In this document: piece after piece, positions 26,663 through 35,787 of the stretch
How the letters are laid out: every line of letters starts with the position of its first letter
How positions within the stretch are numbered: position 1 is the stretch's first letter
NCBI GenBank assembly: GCA_963783855.1
Contig: CAWAPE010000004.1
Coordinates: 496,001 to 560,000 of the forward strand
Direction: 5' to 3'
DNA length: 64,000 nt
Source: JAKAGZ01 sp963783855
GTDB lineage: Bacteria > Bacteroidota > Ignavibacteria > Ignavibacteriales > Ignavibacteriaceae
Notes under the pieces: generated by a model
What the model was told of the DNA's origin: nothing
The model's input: only the letters and a program-made list of their open reading frames with translations
The model's database searches: none
Translations under genes and position numbers: made by a program

Positions 26663-28735
26663 TTGAAAGAAAAAACTTTTAATAAGACATACACTTCCCT
26701 GTCAAAAAAAGCATCCGCGCTGTTTGAACGCGCCAGAATGACTGAACATACCTTTATGATTATCCTTGCAATCATAATTGGTATTCTAGGAGGATTTGGC
26801 GGAATTGGCATAAGGTGGATGATAAAGTTTATTTCTGATATTTCTTATCCCGGCCCGGGAAACATTTTACAAAACATTTTTGCAACATCCTGGTACTGGA
26901 TTATTATAATTCCGGTAATTGGCGGAATGATAGTAGGTCCGATAATATACTTTTTAGCCCCGGAAGCAAAAGGCCACGGAGTTCCTGAAGTAATGCAGGC
27001 AATTTTGCTTAAAGGCGGAAATATCAGGCCGCGTGTGGCATTTATAAAAGCGATTGCCTCTGCAATTTCGATCGGAACAGGTGGGTCGGTAGGACGAGAA
27101 GGCCCGATTGTACAGATTGGTTCAAGCCTTGGTTCAACAGTTGGTCAATTCTTTCATGTTCCCAGCAAAAGATTAAAAACCCTTGTTGGTTGTGGAGCTG
27201 CAGCCGGTATTGCCGCCGCATTTAATGCACCCATCGCCGGAGCATTATTTGCTGTAGAAATTATATTAATGGATTTTGCAGTTGCTCAATTCTCCCCTAT
27301 CGTAATTTCCTCTGTAATGGCAACTGTAATTTCACATACATTCGAAGGAAATTTAGTAGCGTTTCTTGTACCGAAGTATCAGCTTGCATCGCCCTACGAA
27401 ATCATTTTTTATTTTGTACTCGGCGCTATCAGCGGACTCGTTTCATATGCCTTTATAAAATTACTTTACTTTTCAGAAGATATTTTTGACAACAAATTCA
27501 AAGTTCCTGAATATATTAAACCGGCAGTAGGCGGATTGATTCTTGGGCTGGTTGCTCTTTTATATCCTGAAATTATGGGGGTAGGTTATGAAACAATAAA
27601 CCTGGCATTGAGAGGCGATATGCTCTGGTATATTGCTTTTATTCTGGTATTTGCAAAAATATTTGCTACTGCTGTAACACTTGGTTCCGGTGGATCGGGT
27701 GGTATTTTTGCTCCTTCTTTATTTATGGGTGCCATGCTCGGCTATTTTTTCGGTTCGTTTGTACATCAGACATTTCCTTTAATCACAGCAACTCCAAATG
27801 CATATGCGCTGGTAGCAATGGGCGGACTGGTAGCAGGAACAACAAGAGCACCGATTACGGCTATCATAATTGTATTTGAACTTACAAACGATTACAGGAT
27901 TATTCTTCCTTTGATGATAACCTGTATTATTAGTATGATTATTTCTTCCAGGTTGTCACGTGAATCCATTTACACTTTGAAATTGCTACTCAGGAACATA
28001 AATATTAAAGAAGGTACAGAAACAAATGTAATGGAATCAATCTTTATAAAAGATGTTTACACACACGATTTCAAATCAATTTATGTTACTGATAATTTTA
28101 ACCAGGTTATAAATAAAATAATTAAAGGCAAAGGCCCGGAATTTCCAGTCATTGATGAAAACAGCAATATCAGGGGAATGATTTCGATAAACGATTTAAA
28201 AGAATATCTTTATGATCGTGAAACTCTCCAAAATATTCTTATTGCAGGAGACATTGCAAATACTAATTTCAGGATGGTAAGCACAGAAGATAATTGTAAA
28301 GCCGCGCTTGATATTATGTCAAAATTTGATTGTGAAGGACTGCCTGTTTTCGATAAGAATAAGCCAAATGTTGTCATAGGGATGCTCTGGAGAAAAGACA
28401 TTCAGGACGCATATCAGAAAGCTATTGAGGCAAGGGATTTAACCTCAAGTCTTGCAAGCAGTATAGTAATGAAAGAGGATGAGCCGCAAGTACACTTTAT
28501 GGAGGGTTATTCAATTGCAGAAGTTAAACCGCCAAAATCATTCGTTAACAAATCCATTAAAGAACTGAATATCAGAGCCAGATATGGTGTAGAAGTTCTT
28601 TCCATAAAAACAAAGGAAGGACGTTCAGAAAAGATAAAAGCAATACCAAATGCAGATTATACATTCAAAGAAAATGATACACTTGTTATTGCCGGTGAAA
28701 TAAGAAATATAAACCTTTTGAAGAACCTTGATTAG
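26663..28735 (+). CDS. ClC-family chloride channel/transporter with CBS pair and TrkA-C domain
   Basis: A 690-residue protein starting at TTG. The ClC core (about 30-440) shows GHGVPEVMQA in place of the usual GSGIPE, then GSVGREGPIVQIGSSLGS with the gating glutamate, and GSGGSGGIFAPSLF. A CBS pair follows (about 455-580: YVTDNFNQVINKI and MVSTEDNCKAALDIM), then a TrkA-C-like domain (about 600-690: FVNKSIKELNIRARYGVEVL, NDTLVIAGE). Such proteins move chloride (often in exchange for protons) across the inner membrane, and the soluble domains probably sense nucleotides. Its stop overlaps by four bases that of a convergent bacilliredoxin-like gene. Confidence 0.9.
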   Translation: MKEKTFNKTYTSLSKKASALFERARMTEHTFMIILAIIIGILGGFGGIGIRWMIKFISDISYPGPGNILQNIFATSWYWIIIIPVIGGMIVGPIIYFLAPEAKGHGVPEVMQAILLKGGNIRPRVAFIKAIASAISIGTGGSVGREGPIVQIGSSLGSTVGQFFHVPSKRLKTLVGCGAAAGIAAAFNAPIAGALFAVEIILMDFAVAQFSPIVISSVMATVISHTFEGNLVAFLVPKYQLASPYEIIFYFVLGAISGLVSYAFIKLLYFSEDIFDNKFKVPEYIKPAVGGLILGLVALLYPEIMGVGYETINLALRGDMLWYIAFILVFAKIFATAVTLGSGGSGGIFAPSLFMGAMLGYFFGSFVHQTFPLITATPNAYALVAMGGLVAGTTRAPITAIIIVFELTNDYRIILPLMITCIISMIISSRLSRESIYTLKLLLRNINIKEGTETNVMESIFIKDVYTHDFKSIYVTDNFNQVINKIIKGKGPEFPVIDENSNIRGMISINDLKEYLYDRETLQNILIAGDIANTNFRMVSTEDNCKAALDIMSKFDCEGLPVFDKNKPNVVIGMLWRKDIQDAYQKAIEARDLTSSLASSIVMKEDEPQVHFMEGYSIAEVKPPKSFVNKSIKELNIRARYGVEVLSIKTKEGRSEKIKAIPNADYTFKENDTLVIAGEIRNINLLKNLD

Positions 28736-29082
28736 TTCAATTGCCCGGTAAGATCTTTTTCCCTTATTCTGCTATGACTTGCCTGCCACTTAACTTTCCC
28801 ACTTTCATTTAGCCAGATAGCCTGTGGAGATTCGTGCCTGATGTTAAATTCTTCTGAAATTTCACGCGATAGTGGCCTTGAATCGATTACGTTTATTTTT
28901 ACTGCGATAAGTTTGGTATCGTCGGGTAAATTATTAAACCATTCATTAAATGATTTTTCAACAAAGTAGCTTACCGGACAGACCGGGCTATATTTAAATA
29001 TTACAACCTGGTAGCCTTCATTATTTTTATTTTGTTTTTCTTTTAAACTTTCAGAATCAAAAACTTCAACTAATTCCTTCAA
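28732..29082 (-). CDS. YtxJ/BrxC-type bacilliredoxin-like protein
   Basis: A 116-residue thioredoxin-fold protein of the YtxJ (DUF2847) family. The active site region FKYSPVCPVSYFVEKSFNEWF has a single Cys-Pro, as in bacilliredoxins that remove bacillithiol from proteins; AVKINVIDSRPLSREISEEF and RHESPQAIWL continue the fold. The family occurs in bacillithiol-making Bacteroidota-group bacteria as well as Firmicutes, which fits the inferred host. It is convergent with the ClC gene, sharing four bases. Bacillithiol synthesis genes are not in the window. Confidence 0.8.
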   Translation of the reverse strand: MKELVEVFDSESLKEKQNKNNEGYQVVIFKYSPVCPVSYFVEKSFNEWFNNLPDDTKLIAVKINVIDSRPLSREISEEFNIRHESPQAIWLNESGKVKWQASHSRIREKDLTGQLN

Positions 29083-29132
29083 TGCAGTCCTCAGAGTAAT
29101 TAAGAATTTCTTTCCACAAAATTAAAGAATTA

Positions 29133-30185
29133 TTAAAAGAAATTCTTAAGTATATACCCTTTTTGTTCGAGCAACGATGCATTTTTCTCCAGGAATTCTG
29201 TAATCAATTCCATTGGGATGACTTTTGCTATTCCATATTTTAGATCTTCTTTTTCTACAGCATAAGCATTACCATTATAAGGTACCACACTACTGTATTG
29301 GATATTATTTTGTAATTTCTCAGGCTGTAAAACATAATGGATTTCTTCCGGAACAGCCCTGATGATTCCCACAAATTCAAAATTAGGAATTCCATCCCTG
29401 ATGCTGAGTACAACACCACCGCTGAAACCTCTGTTAACAACTGCGTCAATTAAAAATGAACCTTTATTGTCATAATTAGGACTACTGACAATTGCTTTTG
29501 AAACCATCTTATAATTCATCGGGTAACCAAAGACATAAACGAATGTTCCCCATTCAAGGTCTTTAGCCTTACCTTTTGGATAAGGGAAAACCGGGAAATT
29601 ATTATTATCCAGCGCTGAGAATGATTTTCCTAGCAAAGCAATATCATTTACCCTGTCACGGGCAATAATATCCATATCCCCATTACCCGGGAATCCTGCC
29701 GCAAAGATTAATTGATTTTCCCTTATAGAAACACTCTCAAGGTATTCAGTAAATTTGCCATCTCTATCTGTGTAATAACTCAGAATCGTATCCGGGAAAC
29801 TCACAACGTGTGCACAGGTTAACAGCCCAACCTCACCATTTTGAGAATAAATTGTAGTTGCAGTACCAGAGCTGCTCTTGTCAAAATAGCCGATGCTATT
29901 TGAATTATTTTCCAGGGTGGTTTCATTAAGCTCTGATCTTTTTATATTGCTGCCCCTGTTAAAAATATAGGCTTTATAAAATGCTATACTGTTAACTCTG
30001 TTAACTGTTTTGCTGATCTGTTCCAGTTCTTCTGAACTCCCTTTGTACGGAAATTCACTGTCATATTTACCATCACTTAATGTTGGATAAACTGTCTTGT
30101 ATATGGTGGAGGAACAACCTGAAAGAATTGGAAGTAATAATAAAACGAGAGAAATAATTAAAATATGTGATTTTGAAGTTTCCAT
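29133..30185 (-). CDS. lipoprotein with trypsin-like serine protease domain
   Basis: A 350-residue protein with a lipoprotein signal (LVLLLLPILSGCSS, lipobox Cys24). A trypsin-like (S1C/DegP-related) domain is suggested by LLTCAHVVSF with the His, RVNDIALLG with the Asp and NRGFSGGVVLS with the Ser in the expected order and spacing. It would be a membrane-anchored periplasmic protease or pseudo-protease, with no PDZ domain. The gene stands alone on the minus strand, about 50 bases from the bacilliredoxin-like gene, and is divergent from the 30392 gene. Confidence 0.72.
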   Translation of the reverse strand: METSKSHILIISLVLLLLPILSGCSSTIYKTVYPTLSDGKYDSEFPYKGSSEELEQISKTVNRVNSIAFYKAYIFNRGSNIKRSELNETTLENNSNSIGYFDKSSSGTATTIYSQNGEVGLLTCAHVVSFPDTILSYYTDRDGKFTEYLESVSIRENQLIFAAGFPGNGDMDIIARDRVNDIALLGKSFSALDNNNFPVFPYPKGKAKDLEWGTFVYVFGYPMNYKMVSKAIVSSPNYDNKGSFLIDAVVNRGFSGGVVLSIRDGIPNFEFVGIIRAVPEEIHYVLQPEKLQNNIQYSSVVPYNGNAYAVEKEDLKYGIAKVIPMELITEFLEKNASLLEQKGYILKNFF

Positions 30186-30391
30186 CGTTCCCTCTATAAA
30201 AATATATAGGCTGCAGAAATACCCCTGAAGCCTTTGCTAAGATATGAATTAAGCCCTGTGAAAATCAACATATAAGTTTCTTTGACATTGTAAGACTCAA
30301 AAATTGTTAATAATGCCCAAAATCAAATATTTTTGTTTACACTTACAATTATTATTTTGTAGCTGAAAATATCATAGAAAAGAAATCTTAA

Positions 30392-31429
30392 ATGATAAAA
30401 CGACTATCCGTAGCTGTAATTATTATTACTACTTTTTATGCCTTTAATTTATTCCCGCAAAGTAATAATGGGCATCGGAATCATAATTCAAAAAGATTTT
30501 TACCCGGTTTCCATATCAGCAGTCACTACGCCGAGCAGGTAATGGAATTCAGCATGGAACCGGAAATAAAGGTCACCATTAATGCCCCTTCACCACAAAT
30601 TTTTGATCCCTCTAAAAAAGTGATGCTGATATTTTATGGACTTCCGAATTTTAATACTACAGCACAAACTATCGGAAAGAAATTGCATGAAAATCACAAC
30701 TGGCATTTTAATATTCAGCATATTGGCGCACAAACCAGATTTTTAAGACTGCAAAGAAAAAACTATAATATAGTTGTAGCCTATCTTGAAACAGGCAGGC
30801 AAAGCTGGCCGTGGTGGAGAAATTCTTTTCCGAATCCTGATGCAATAATTCATTCTGTAGCAGATTCAGTAATGAATTTATTTAAGAATTTTGATACAGA
30901 AGTTGTGTTGGACGGGCACAGCGGCGGAGGAAGTTTTATTTTCGGATATATCAATAGCCTTAAATCTATACCGGATAATATTAAAAGAATAGCTTTCCTG
31001 GATAGCAATTACGATTTTGAAAATGCACTCGGCCATGGTCGTAAATTAATTAGCTGGCTAAAAAGCTCTGATGACCATTTTCTGGATATAATTTGTTACA
31101 ACGATCAGGGAGTGAAAGAAAATGGCAAAGTTTTTATGAATAAAACTTCCGGTACATTTTATAAAACCGGCCTGATGAAAAAAACTTTTGAAAGAGAATT
31201 CAGATTTACGGCGGAGAAAGATACTGCTTTTGAGGTCTATAATAAATTTATTGCACTTAACGGCCGACTGCAGATAATTTTTGTTGAAAATCCCAAGAAA
31301 TTAATTCTGCACACCGTGCTTGTTGAAAGAAACGGATTTATACAAAGCATAAACTCCGGTACCGGGTTCGAAGGAAAAGGTTACCAGTTTATGGGCGCCC
31401 ACGCCTACAATAAATGGATCACAAACTAG
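30392..31429 (+). CDS. exported alpha/beta-hydrolase-like protein
   Basis: A 345-residue protein with an N-terminal signal peptide (LSVAVIIITTFYAFNLFPQS). An early VMLIFYGLPNFNTTAQTIG strand/turn and VVLDGHSGGGSFIFGYIN, containing the nucleophile elbow G-H-S-G-G, point to the alpha/beta-hydrolase fold; GAHAYNKW near the C terminus may supply the histidine. Substrate and pathway are not recognisable. The gene stands alone, divergent from the protease lipoprotein, and is followed by a repeat-rich gap. Confidence 0.6.
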   Translation: MIKRLSVAVIIITTFYAFNLFPQSNNGHRNHNSKRFLPGFHISSHYAEQVMEFSMEPEIKVTINAPSPQIFDPSKKVMLIFYGLPNFNTTAQTIGKKLHENHNWHFNIQHIGAQTRFLRLQRKNYNIVVAYLETGRQSWPWWRNSFPNPDAIIHSVADSVMNLFKNFDTEVVLDGHSGGGSFIFGYINSLKSIPDNIKRIAFLDSNYDFENALGHGRKLISWLKSSDDHFLDIICYNDQGVKENGKVFMNKTSGTFYKTGLMKKTFEREFRFTAEKDTAFEVYNKFIALNGRLQIIFVENPKKLILHTVLVERNGFIQSINSGTGFEGKGYQFMGAHAYNKWITN

Positions 31430-31534
31430 CGTATAGTCAATTAGCTCCGCCATAGGCGGGCAAGCGTACAGCGTATAGTTTTTTGAAATGTCACTGAATA
31501 AAACTATACGCTATTAAACTGGACGCTATATAAC
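31424..31534. repeat. AGCGTATAG-type word repeats in inverted arrangement
   Basis: Between the hydrolase-like and transporter genes, AGCGTATAG and AGCGTACAGCGTATAG face ACTATACGCT and GGACGCTATA on the other side of a short gap, giving a possible long hairpin. A CCGCCATAGGCGGG palindrome lies inside it. Similar words recur at 35204, 40252 and 46606. Confidence 0.7.
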
Positions 31535-31551
31535 TAAAAAACGAGAAAAAA

Positions 31552-32814
31552 TTGGATATTTCAGCTAAACTTAGTGAAGTGAAAGAGGGGTTTCACAAGT
31601 CATTCTGGGTCGCGAATATTATGGAGCTTTTTGAAAGGCTTGCGTATTACGGCCAGCAGATTGTATTCATGGTTTACATGCGTAATAAGCTTGGATTTTC
31701 AGAAGCACAGGCCGGCCAGCTTTCAGGAATTTTCGGCGGGTTGATTTACCTTCTCCCTATCCTTGGTGGTACGCTTGCAGATAAATGGGGATTCAGAAAG
31801 GCATTTAATGTTTGCTTCACAATTCTTGGCCTCGGCTATTTTCTGATCGGATCGGTCGGGATGCCTGCTTTCTCGGGTATCTACGGAAATATGGACCAAT
31901 ACTGGCTGATAATGGCATTTCTTATCTTCACGGCTATTGGTGGATGTTTCATAAAACCATCCGTACTTGGAACTGTAGCAGCCGGGTCAAAGCCAGAAAC
32001 AAAATCACTTGGATTTGCAATTTATTACTGGCTTGTAAATATCGGCGCAATGATTGGCCCTACAATTGCCTACTTTGTAAGAGACAGCATAGGATATGAA
32101 TTTGTTTACATGGTCTCCGCAATTTCCTGCTTCGCTATGTTGATTGTAAACCTGTTATTTTATAAAGATATCAAAAGTGAAATAACCGTTCCGGTTGAAT
32201 CGCTCGGAAAAAAGATCAAGAATCTTTTTGTAGTCTTAGGCAACTTCAGATTCATGATCTTTCTGCTTATTTATTCCCTTTACTGGATAATCTTCTGGCA
32301 GGAATATATAATAATTCCATATTATATCACCGACTTTATCGGCAAAAACGCGCCTTATGAAATTATTCAATCATGGGGAGGGGCCGGAGCGATAATACTT
32401 TTTCAGATACCTATAAACTGGCTGACGAAAAAACTACCTACCGAGAAAGCAATACTTACAGGATTTTTTGTATCTAGTTTAATCTGGGTAATAATTGCGA
32501 TACATCCGAGCATAATTACAATTGCGGCCGGGGTAGTTTCTTTCTCGATTGGAGAAATGACACAGGCTCCACGCTATTATGAATATATTTCTGAAATAGC
32601 TCCTGCCGGACAGCAGGGATTATACCAGGGATATGCTTTCCTCCCAATTGCTATTGCAAGGTTTGTCGGGGACCCAATTGGCGGGTGGCTTTATGAAACA
32701 GCGAAGGATACCAACAATATGAATCTTGTCTGGTTTTCTTTAATTGGAGTGGGTATCCTGGCAACGTTATTAATGTATCTTTATAATAGATTTTTAGCTG
32801 TTAAAACCGCTTAG
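31552..32814 (+). CDS. MFS transporter, POT/peptide-transporter-like
   Basis: A 420-residue major facilitator protein starting at TTG, with twelve or so hydrophobic helices. NIMELFERLAYYGQQIVFMV near the N terminus resembles the E-x-F/W-E-R-F-x-Y-Y-G motif of proton-coupled oligopeptide transporters, and LGGTLADKWGFRKA is the MFS loop 2-3 motif. It probably imports peptides or related solutes with protons; the length is slightly short for the POT family, so another MFS branch is possible. REP-like palindromes with T-runs follow the stop codon. Confidence 0.75.
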   Translation: MDISAKLSEVKEGFHKSFWVANIMELFERLAYYGQQIVFMVYMRNKLGFSEAQAGQLSGIFGGLIYLLPILGGTLADKWGFRKAFNVCFTILGLGYFLIGSVGMPAFSGIYGNMDQYWLIMAFLIFTAIGGCFIKPSVLGTVAAGSKPETKSLGFAIYYWLVNIGAMIGPTIAYFVRDSIGYEFVYMVSAISCFAMLIVNLLFYKDIKSEITVPVESLGKKIKNLFVVLGNFRFMIFLLIYSLYWIIFWQEYIIIPYYITDFIGKNAPYEIIQSWGGAGAIILFQIPINWLTKKLPTEKAILTGFFVSSLIWVIIAIHPSIITIAAGVVSFSIGEMTQAPRYYEYISEIAPAGQQGLYQGYAFLPIAIARFVGDPIGGWLYETAKDTNNMNLVWFSLIGVGILATLLMYLYNRFLAVKTA

Positions 32815-32825
32815 GATTCTTTGTC

Positions 32826-32852
32826 CAACCCCTAACGGGGTTGTAATTTTTG
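32826..32852. terminator. REP-like hairpin terminator after MFS gene
   Basis: CAACCCC-TAAC-GGGGTTG forms a 7-bp stem 12 bases after the stop codon and is followed by a T-rich stretch. It belongs to the same palindrome style as others in this gap. Confidence 0.6.
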
Positions 32853-32879
32853 TTTTGATGGATATTTTTTATAAATATT

Positions 32880-32907
32880 CAACCGCTAATGCGGTTGTTT
32901 TTTTAAT
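32880..32907. repeat. second REP-like palindrome with T-run
   Basis: CAACCGC-TAAT-GCGGTTG forms a 7-bp stem followed by seven T residues. It may act as a second terminator for the transporter gene. Confidence 0.6.
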
Positions 32908-32940
32908 TTTGCCAAGTATTCATTCATAAAGATATAATGA

Positions 32941-33250
32941 GATTTGTGACCTGAAAAGATTTGCGCTATGAAAATTGATTCCGTAACGTTAAGCGCCAAA
33001 ATATGTTTGATGAGCCCGACGCGACTTAAGTCGTTGGTTAACGGTTTGCTTCAGATACCTGCCTGACGATTAATTTTTTAGTACTTAGTTGCCTTAATTT
33101 TTTTCAACAATGAAAATCCTAAATAAATCAATACTCTGCTAATTTGTTTACTTGCCCTCGACCTTTAGGTCGGGGAAAAAATAATTAGCCTTGAAACTTT
33201 TGGCTTTAGCCACATTTATTAATAATTATCTGAGTAATGGGGCTAAAGCC
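32941..33250. repeat. 310-bp direct repeat, copy 1
   Basis: This noncoding block begins GATTTGTGACCTGAAAAG and ends GGCTAAAGCC. It recurs with few differences at 33354-33664. It contains CGACTTAAGTCG (33022-33033), a CGACC-TTTA-GGTCG hairpin near 33160, and GGCTTTAGCC facing GGCTAAAGCC. No coding frame is conserved in it. Confidence 0.9.
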
Positions 33251-33272
33251 CGATCATTGGGCAGAACCTGGT

Positions 33273-33338
33273 CCCCGGGCTCAAGCCCGGGGCAAGGAAA
33301 TGGAAGGAGGAAAGAAGACCCGATCATATCGGGATTTT
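33273..33338. repeat. palindromes between the two 310-bp copies
   Basis: CCCCGGGCT-CA-AGCCCGGGG at 33273-33292 is a 9-bp stem, and CCCGAT-CAT-ATCGGG at 33319-33333 is a 6-bp stem followed by a T-run. Both match the style of REP-like elements in the flanking copies. Confidence 0.75.
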
Positions 33339-33353
33339 TCATTTTAAAACTAA

Positions 33354-33664
33354 GATTTGTGACCTGAAAAGATTTACGTAAAGAATATTAATTCCCGTAA
33401 CGTTAAGCGCCAAAATATGATTGATGAGCCCCGACGCGACTTAAGTCGTTGGTTAACGGTTTGCTTCAGATACCTGCCTGACGATTAATTTTTTAGTACT
33501 TAGTTGCCTTAATTTTTTTCAACAATGAAAATCCTAAATAAATCAATACTCTGCTAATTTGTTTACTTGCCCCCGACCTTTAGGTCGGGGAAAAATAATT
33601 AGCCTTGAAACTTTTGGCTTTAGCCACATTTATTAATAATTATCTGAGTAATGGGGCTAAAGCC
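33354..33664. repeat. 310-bp direct repeat, copy 2
   Basis: The second copy of the 32941 block, differing by a few substitutions and short indels (for example after the first 25 bases). It ends in AAAGCC followed by GCCTACCGGACAGGC, another palindrome. The near identity suggests a recent tandem duplication with 103 bases between copies. Confidence 0.9.
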
Positions 33665-33921
33665 TGCCTACCGGACAGGCAGGCCCGGGACAAAATGAAA
33701 AATTATCCGGTTTATAAAAAATGATCGTTACCTGAATTTTGAAGTAGTACGAGCATAATTCTTTAGTATTTTGACAAGGCTTGCCTTTGGAGGGAGAAAA
33801 GTACAAAAATAAGCCGTTCATCAATAAAAAGATTGTCTTATCATTTTTCGCTTTGAAAACATGAGAAAATTAATAATTTAACAGCAGAGAAGTTTCAAGT
33901 GAATCTAACAGAGGTAACAAA

Positions 33922-34125
33922 ATGATGACATTCCTTTTATGGCTGGTTCTGCTGTTTTTCTGCTGGCCGCTCGCAATTTTAGCCATTATAGCCTACCCAT
34001 TTGTCTGGCTTTTTATGTTACCGTTCAGACTTATAGGAATAACTGTAACCGGCTTATTTAAGGCTCTGGAGGCAATAATTACTCTCCCGGCACGTATTTT
34101 AAGGGGACCTTCCGGAATTAGGTAA
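33922..34125 (+). CDS. 67-residue hydrophobic membrane protein
   Basis: A small protein starting at ATG behind AGAGGTAAC. Residues 3-36 form one long or two short membrane helices rich in Leu, Phe and Trp, followed by an amphipathic stretch and a basic end (ARILRGPSGIR). No family function is recognised; similar short hydrophobic proteins are common in this phylum. It stands alone between the repeat-rich gap and the sigma factor gene, 200 bases upstream of the latter. Confidence 0.6.
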   Translation: MMTFLLWLVLLFFCWPLAILAIIAYPFVWLFMLPFRLIGITVTGLFKALEAIITLPARILRGPSGIR

Positions 34126-34334
34126 AAAGCTAATTTTTAGCTAAAAGGTCATCTTAAAATGACTTACATCACAAGAGAATAGTTCCTATTATAATGAAAT
34201 AATGTTTTCTTTAGACAAAGATATTTTGTATATTAGTTGTCTTTTTCCGTTAAAACAGGGGTGGAATTGGAACTTATTATAAGCCCGCGTGTTATATATT
34301 TTGAAAACTATAAATCATTCAGGAGTTGATAAAA

Positions 34335-35192
34335 TTGAAGATAACAAAGCAATTTACAAACAGAGAAAGTAAATCTTTAGACCAGTATTTGCAGGAAATT
34401 GGAAAAGTTGACCTCCTTACTCCGGACCAGGAAATTGAGCTGGCAATCAGAATCCGTAAAGGTGATAAACGTGCACTTGATGCATTAACAAAAGCTAACC
34501 TTCGGTTCGTTGTCAGTGTAGCAAAGCAATTTCAGAATCAGGGATTATCTCTTGGCGATTTAATAAATGAAGGAAATCTTGGGCTTATTAAAGCCGCACA
34601 GAGATTTGATGAAACCCGTGGATTTAAGTTTATTTCTTACGCTGTTTGGTGGGTAAGACAGTCTATTATGCAGGCAATTGCAGACCAGTCAAGAATTGTA
34701 CGTCTTCCTTTAAACAGAGTGGGCTCTTTAAGCAAAATCAGTAAAGCATACAGAGACCTTGAGCAGGAATATGAAAGAAAACCCACGACAAAAGAACTTG
34801 CCGGTATTCTTGATATGACTCAGGAAGATGTTGCATATGCAATGCAGATATCCGGACGTCACGTATCAATGGATGCACCATTTTCTGGTGATGATGATAA
34901 AAATAGTTTGATGGATGTTCTTCCTAATGATGACCAGCCTTCACCTGATACAACGTTGATGAGAGAATCACTCAAAAAAGAAGTTGAAAATGCGCTTTCT
35001 ACTTTAAGTGAAAAAGAAGCGAAGGTTTTAAGATTATATTTTGGAATTGATGGTGAAAGATCAGCAACTCTGGAAGAAATCGGAGAAAAATTTGATCTTA
35101 CACGCGAAAGAGTAAGGCAGATAAAAGAAAAAGCTCTCCGCAGATTGAAACACAATGTAAAGAGCAAGAACCTGAAAGCGTACCTGGGGTAG
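34335..35192 (+). CDS. rpoD: primary sigma-70 factor (RpoD/SigA)
   Basis: The frame opens at TTG 34326, but AGGAG directly abuts it; TTG at 34335 sits 9 bases after the AGGAG and gives MKITKQFTNRESKSLDQYLQ, 285 residues, as in Bacteroidota sigma factors. Region 1.2 is SLDQYLQEIGKVDLLTPDQE; region 2 includes LGDLINEGNLGLIKAAQRFD and YAVWWVRQSIMQAI (2.3-2.4); region 3 follows, and region 4 ends with LTRERVRQIKEKALRRLKH. No acidic region 1.1 is present, as usual in this phylum. It should direct housekeeping transcription. The Bacteroidota form of region 2/4 suggests atypical -33/-7 promoters in this genome, so E. coli consensus searches may fail. Confidence 0.93.
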   Translation: MKITKQFTNRESKSLDQYLQEIGKVDLLTPDQEIELAIRIRKGDKRALDALTKANLRFVVSVAKQFQNQGLSLGDLINEGNLGLIKAAQRFDETRGFKFISYAVWWVRQSIMQAIADQSRIVRLPLNRVGSLSKISKAYRDLEQEYERKPTTKELAGILDMTQEDVAYAMQISGRHVSMDAPFSGDDDKNSLMDVLPNDDQPSPDTTLMRESLKKEVENALSTLSEKEAKVLRLYFGIDGERSATLEEIGEKFDLTRERVRQIKEKALRRLKHNVKSKNLKAYLG

Positions 35193-35199
35193 TAATTTA

Positions 35200-35292
35200 G
35201 CGTTTAGCGTAAAAGCGGATAGCGTATAGTCGAAAGGCTGTACGCTATTCGATTTTTAAAGTTCTTAGTTCAATGTTCAGGGTTCAAAGTTT
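35200..35292. repeat. AGCG/TATAG and GTTCA word repeats after rpoD
   Basis: AGCGTTTAGCGTAAAAGCGG and AGCGTATAG face TACGCTATTCG across a short gap, giving an imperfect hairpin. A second kind of word, TTAGTTCAATGTTCAGGGTT, follows. Both word types recur elsewhere in the window. Confidence 0.65.
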
Positions 35293-35295
35293 GGT

Positions 35296-35658
35296 TTAGT
35301 TGTTTTTTAAGTATTTAATAAAACCTCCTATTAACCCCTTTATTTTATCAATTTGTTTATATATTTCTTCGAATTGATCCTCGGTATAATATTTTTGATC
35401 TCTAGCTACATATATTAAAGACTGCACTTCAGATGCTGATCGATAAGCAAAATTCAAGAAATTTATAAAGTGTTTATTCGAATGAGCATCAAATCCTTCC
35501 GCTATATTTGCCATAATGGATACTGATGCTCTTTGAAGTTGATCCTTCAAGCCAAAATCTTTTGATAAACCACCCACCTTATTAAGATTATAAATTGTAT
35601 TGGTTAAGATTCTTGCTTCCTTCCAGGCTTCAATATCCTCAAATATAGATATTTTCAT
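35296..35658 (-). CDS. four-helix-bundle protein (S23/23S rRNA IVS-like)
   Basis: A 120-residue protein starting MKISIFEDIEAWKEARIL, with LKDQLQRASVSIMANIAEGF in the second helix and FLNFAYRSASEVQSLIYVA in the third, the hallmarks of the four-helix-bundle (S23-like) family. Members are encoded in 23S rRNA intervening sequences or as free genes; a related fold is the Avd protein of diversity-generating retroelements. No reverse transcriptase or rRNA is near, so it is a free-standing copy of unknown function. A paralogue is at 42075, and remnants lie at 41735 and 46704. Confidence 0.85.
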   Translation of the reverse strand: MKISIFEDIEAWKEARILTNTIYNLNKVGGLSKDFGLKDQLQRASVSIMANIAEGFDAHSNKHFINFLNFAYRSASEVQSLIYVARDQKYYTEDQFEEIYKQIDKIKGLIGGFIKYLKNN

Positions 35659-35787
35659 ATAACCTCCAAATAAAAAATACCTTCCAGCTTTTAATGATAT
35701 AACCGGAAGGCATAAAATTATTTTATAAGAAATCAGATTTTAGACAGATAGCTCCAACTCTGAAAATTGAATTTCGAACATAGAACG

